Below, in pieces: positions 61,599 to 64,000 of a stretch of DNA of 64,000 bases. The translations under genes were made by a program, and so were the position numbers. The stretch's first letter is position 1. Every line of letters starts with the position of its first letter. This DNA is from Cupriavidus sp. 2SB (GTDB lineage Bacteria > Pseudomonadota > Gammaproteobacteria > Burkholderiales > Burkholderiaceae): the NCBI RefSeq assembly GCF_005503625.1, contig NZ_SCMX01000028.1:1-64000 (forward strand), written 5' to 3'. The notes under the pieces were generated by a model. The model was not told the origin of the DNA and ran no database searches. It saw only the letters and a program-made list of their open reading frames with translations.

Positions 61599-61765
61599 GC
61601 GCAAGGTATCCAGGCTGGTGTGTACGCGTGATTCTATAGGCCCGAGTGCGCTGGTGTGATCGCCGTTGACCCTGTGCGCATCAACTCCTACTCTAGGTAC
61701 GGTGTTCTTCCCGCTGCGCGTGAGTCCATACCCACGACGCGGTACAGGTATCGAGGAGACCTCAT

Positions 61766-63172
61766 ATGACGCTGCGACCCGACCCGACGTTTCACGCATC
61801 GCCAGAACTCGCGATGCGCGCACCGCCGGAAGAATATGCCTATACGGTGCTGCTCTCCCCCGATGGCTCGCAACCCGACGCGCTGGCCGTTGTCGATGTC
61901 AAACCCGGCTCGCCGCAATACGGCACCGTGGTACATACGGTGCCGATGACGCACAAGGGCGACGAGCTGCACCACTTCGGATGGAACGCCTGTTCGTCTG
62001 CGCTTTCGCCCCTCACGGGACACGCGTTCCTGGAGCGGCGCTTCCTGATCATTCCGGGCATGCGCTCGTCACGCCTGTATATCGTCGATACCAAGCCGCA
62101 TCCCACGCAGGCCAGGATCCATCGCGTGATCGAACCCGACGAGGTATTCCAGAAGACCGGTTACTCGCGTCCCCACACCATCCATTGCGGCCCGGAGGGG
62201 ATCTACGTCAGTTGCCTCGGTGGCGGTGGCGCCGACGGTACGGAAGGCGAGCCCGGCATCTTCATCATGGACTGCCAGACGTTCGACGTACTGGGCCGCT
62301 GGGAAATCGACCGCGGTCCGCAGGACAAGCACTACGACTTCTGGTGGAACCTGCCGCGCGACTACATGGTGTCGAGCGAATGGGCGCTGCCGCCGCAGTT
62401 CGAGAACGGTATCGTGCCCGAGGATCTGCTGGCCAACCGCTACGGCCACCGGCTGCATTTCTGGGATCTGCGCGGCCGGCGCAATGTGCAGACGCTCGAC
62501 CTCGGACCACAGCATCAGATGGCGCTGGAAGTGCGGCCTGCGCACGATCCGATTCGCGAATACGGCTTTGTCGGTGTTGTGGTGGACACCACGAATCTCG
62601 AAGGATCGATCTGGACGTGGTGGCGCGAAGACGGCCAGTTCTTCGCCGAGAAAACCGTGACCATCTCGCCGGAACCTGCTGACAAGGACGATCTCCCGCC
62701 CCTGCTGCAAGGCTTTGGCGCGGTGCCGCCGCTCGTGACCGATATCGATCTCTCGCTCGACGATCGCTTTCTCTACGTGTCGTGCTGGGGCACCGGCGAA
62801 ATGCGTCAATACGATGTCACCGATCCGCACAGCCCCAAGCTCGTGGGCTCCGTGCATCTCGGCGGTATCGTCCGGCGCACGCCGCATCCCAATGGCAAGC
62901 CGTTCGCAGGCGGCCCGCAGATGGTGGAGATCAGCCGCGATGGCAAGCGCGTCTACTGGACCAATTCGCTGTATTCCACATGGGATGACCAGTTCTATCC
63001 CGATGGCGTCCCCGGTGCGCAGGTCATGGCGAACGTCGGCCCCCATGGCGGACTCACGCTGCAGAAGGACTATTGGGTGGAATTCCCGGATGGCTACCGC
63101 GCCCACCAGATCCGGCTCGAAGGCGGCGACTGCTCGACCGATTCCTTCTGCTATCCGTCGATCCGGTCTTGA
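61766..63172 (+). CDS. SBP56 / methanethiol oxidase-family protein
   Basis: A 468-residue protein of the selenium-binding protein family, which includes bacterial and human methanethiol oxidases. The conserved stretches are present: YLLSPDGSQPDALAVVDVK-type N-terminus, DELHHFGWNACSS, IIPGMRSSRLYIVDTK, YSRPHTIHCGPEGIYVSCLG, and VPPLVTDIDLSLDDRFLYVSCWGTGEMRQYD. Family metal-site histidines (HH in LHHFGW, HT in PHTIHC) are in place. No signal peptide, so a cytoplasmic member. GAGGAGACCTCAT precedes the ATG. Its stop overlaps a TTG start for a membrane protein. Confidence 0.88.
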   Translation: MTLRPDPTFHASPELAMRAPPEEYAYTVLLSPDGSQPDALAVVDVKPGSPQYGTVVHTVPMTHKGDELHHFGWNACSSALSPLTGHAFLERRFLIIPGMRSSRLYIVDTKPHPTQARIHRVIEPDEVFQKTGYSRPHTIHCGPEGIYVSCLGGGGADGTEGEPGIFIMDCQTFDVLGRWEIDRGPQDKHYDFWWNLPRDYMVSSEWALPPQFENGIVPEDLLANRYGHRLHFWDLRGRRNVQTLDLGPQHQMALEVRPAHDPIREYGFVGVVVDTTNLEGSIWTWWREDGQFFAEKTVTISPEPADKDDLPPLLQGFGAVPPLVTDIDLSLDDRFLYVSCWGTGEMRQYDVTDPHSPKLVGSVHLGGIVRRTPHPNGKPFAGGPQMVEISRDGKRVYWTNSLYSTWDDQFYPDGVPGAQVMANVGPHGGLTLQKDYWVEFPDGYRAHQIRLEGGDCSTDSFCYPSIRS

Positions 63173-63849
63173 GTGACGCGTGGCAGTACGCGGGCCTGTG
63201 GGCGGCCGTGGTGTTCAGCGGCCTGTACCACGGACTGAATCCAGCGATGGGGTGGCCGCTGGCTGTGTCCAATGGATTGATGGCGCGCACGAGTGGACCA
63301 TCGTCTCATGCCACATCGCGCGCCATGGCCGGTGCCATGGGCTACCTCGGTGCGGGCCATCTGCTCGCGGTGCTCGCGATGACGCTGCCGTTCGGCATGC
63401 TCGCGTCGCTGCTTGCATGGCAACGGCCCTTGCAGATTGTGGCGAGCCTGCTGCCCGTGGCCTTCGGCATCGTGCTGTTGCTGCGTCGCCGCCATGCACG
63501 CGTGCTGGCGCGTATCCGTCCCACGCAATTCGCGCTCTGGTCGTTCGCGATTGCCATTGCACACGGTGCGGGGTTGATGCTGATCCCGATCTATCTCGGG
63601 CTGTGCGATGCAAATGCGGATGCCGGGCATCAGGCCATGGCCGCACTGTCCACGCGCAATCTGGCGATGGCTGCGTGCGTTGCGTTGATCCATACCCTCG
63701 CGATGATGGCAGCCGGCGGTGCCATGGCATGGCTGACGTATCGGCATGTGGGCCTTCAACTCGTGGGACGTAGCTGGTTCAATCTCGATACCGTATGGGC
63801 CGCGAGCCTGATTCTCGTGGGCATGGTGTCGCTGTTGCTGCTGACCTGA
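63169..63849 (+). CDS. Inner-membrane protein coupled to the SBP56 gene
   Basis: TTG 63169 overlaps the SBP56 stop (TTGA), opening a 226-residue frame with six or more membrane helices. It begins SDAWQYAGLWAAVVFSGLYHGLNPAMGWPLAVSNGL. The HGLNPAMGW motif recalls the His/Asp motif in helix one of the UreH/TauE-like metal and sulfur transporters, and IAIAHGAGLMLIPIYLG holds a second His. This arrangement suggests transport of a metal or sulfur compound, by inference only. No family name can be given with confidence. Confidence 0.75.
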   Translation: MSDAWQYAGLWAAVVFSGLYHGLNPAMGWPLAVSNGLMARTSGPSSHATSRAMAGAMGYLGAGHLLAVLAMTLPFGMLASLLAWQRPLQIVASLLPVAFGIVLLLRRRHARVLARIRPTQFALWSFAIAIAHGAGLMLIPIYLGLCDANADAGHQAMAALSTRNLAMAACVALIHTLAMMAAGGAMAWLTYRHVGLQLVGRSWFNLDTVWAASLILVGMVSLLLLT

Positions 63850-63863
63850 TCACGTAGCGCGCA

Positions 63864-64000
63864 CTACCAGCGTCCGCTGCCACTCGTCTTGCCCGCACGC
63901 GTTTCCGCACGATGCGCGGCAAACCGTTCGAGCAGGAAGTCCACCAGCACACGCACCTTGTCAGAGCGATTGTTTCGCGCGCTGTAGACCAGATAGATAT
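63864..64000 (-). CDS. LysR family regulator, C-terminal end (cut by window edge)
   Basis: The last 45 codons of a frame entering from the right edge encode IYLVYSARNNRSDKVRVLVD then FLLERFAAHRAETRAG. The (Y/F)xxxRNxxxKVRxxVDFLxE pattern is the common C-terminus of LysR effector domains. The DNA-binding part is outside the window. Confidence 0.7.
   Translation of the reverse strand, partial: IYLVYSARNNRSDKVRVLVDFLLERFAAHRAETRAGKTSGSGRW

Overview
The window looks like chromosomal or chromid DNA from a beta-proteobacterium of the Burkholderiaceae, most like Cupriavidus/Ralstonia. This is inferred from the high GC, a Bug/TctC-type solute receptor inside a catabolic operon, a Pha/Mrp antiporter with fused A and B subunits, a three-subunit gluconate-type dehydrogenase, many LysR regulators, and the GC-rich CCCTCTCCC/GGGAGAGGG palindromes. 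I see no phage, plasmid, insertion-sequence or CRISPR signature. One tRNA gene (Val, GAC) is present.

Layout. 1-3830: N-terminal 1276 codons of a very large FhaB/CdiA-type secreted protein, cut by the left edge. 3961-6730: Lrp/AsnC regulator divergent from an EamA exporter, then a beta-lactamase-fold serine hydrolase. 6808-9742: two small proteins and a periplasmic PQQ/heme c alcohol dehydrogenase. 9757-16392: a minus-strand catabolic operon (aldehyde dehydrogenase, 3-hydroxyisobutyrate-dehydrogenase-like enzyme, Bug receptor, M20 peptidase, LysR) divergent from a carboxymuconolactone-decarboxylase-like gene. 16642-21450: a membrane-bound FAD/cytochrome sugar (gluconate-type) dehydrogenase operon and a MipA-family outer-membrane protein. 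21467-24690: FAD monooxygenase divergent from an isochorismatase-fold hydrolase, tRNA-Val, a DUF2322-like protein and a GYD protein. 25001-27859: AspT-type antiporter, a DUF4239-like membrane protein and a 45-aa membrane peptide.

27926-33691: a tightly coupled signalling operon made of a GAF hybrid histidine kinase with three receivers, CheR, CheB without a receiver, and a receiver-kinase. There is no chemoreceptor or flagellar gene nearby. 33865-36911: a YbaK-domain protein divergent from katG, which has a good OxyR-like operator and a terminator. 37009-41443: NHL-repeat lipoprotein, DUF4142 protein, small unknowns and a YihY membrane protein. 41534-44128: a LysR regulator, a lone receiver protein and a FixJ-like response regulator. 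44277-50201: the six-gene Pha/Mrp cation/proton antiporter operon (AB-C-D-E-F-G), with start/stop overlaps at four of its five junctions. 50280-53955: a composite palindromic repeat, small membrane and secreted proteins, a TPR protein and a methyltransferase. 54176-56579: a BON-domain protein with a long Gly/Gln/Arg/Tyr-rich low-complexity region, and a lipocalin lipoprotein. 56800-63849: ilvD (E. coli-type), an MscS channel, an ABC exporter, and an SBP56/methanethiol-oxidase-family gene coupled to a membrane protein. The right edge cuts a LysR gene.

The items most worth a second look are the CheR/CheB/kinase cassette without a receptor, the FUS-like low-complexity BON protein, the SBP56-membrane protein pair, the OxyR-like katG operator, the uncharacterised catabolic operon with its palindromic divergent region, and the interspersed palindromes. 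All functional statements rest on reading motifs; no database search was run.
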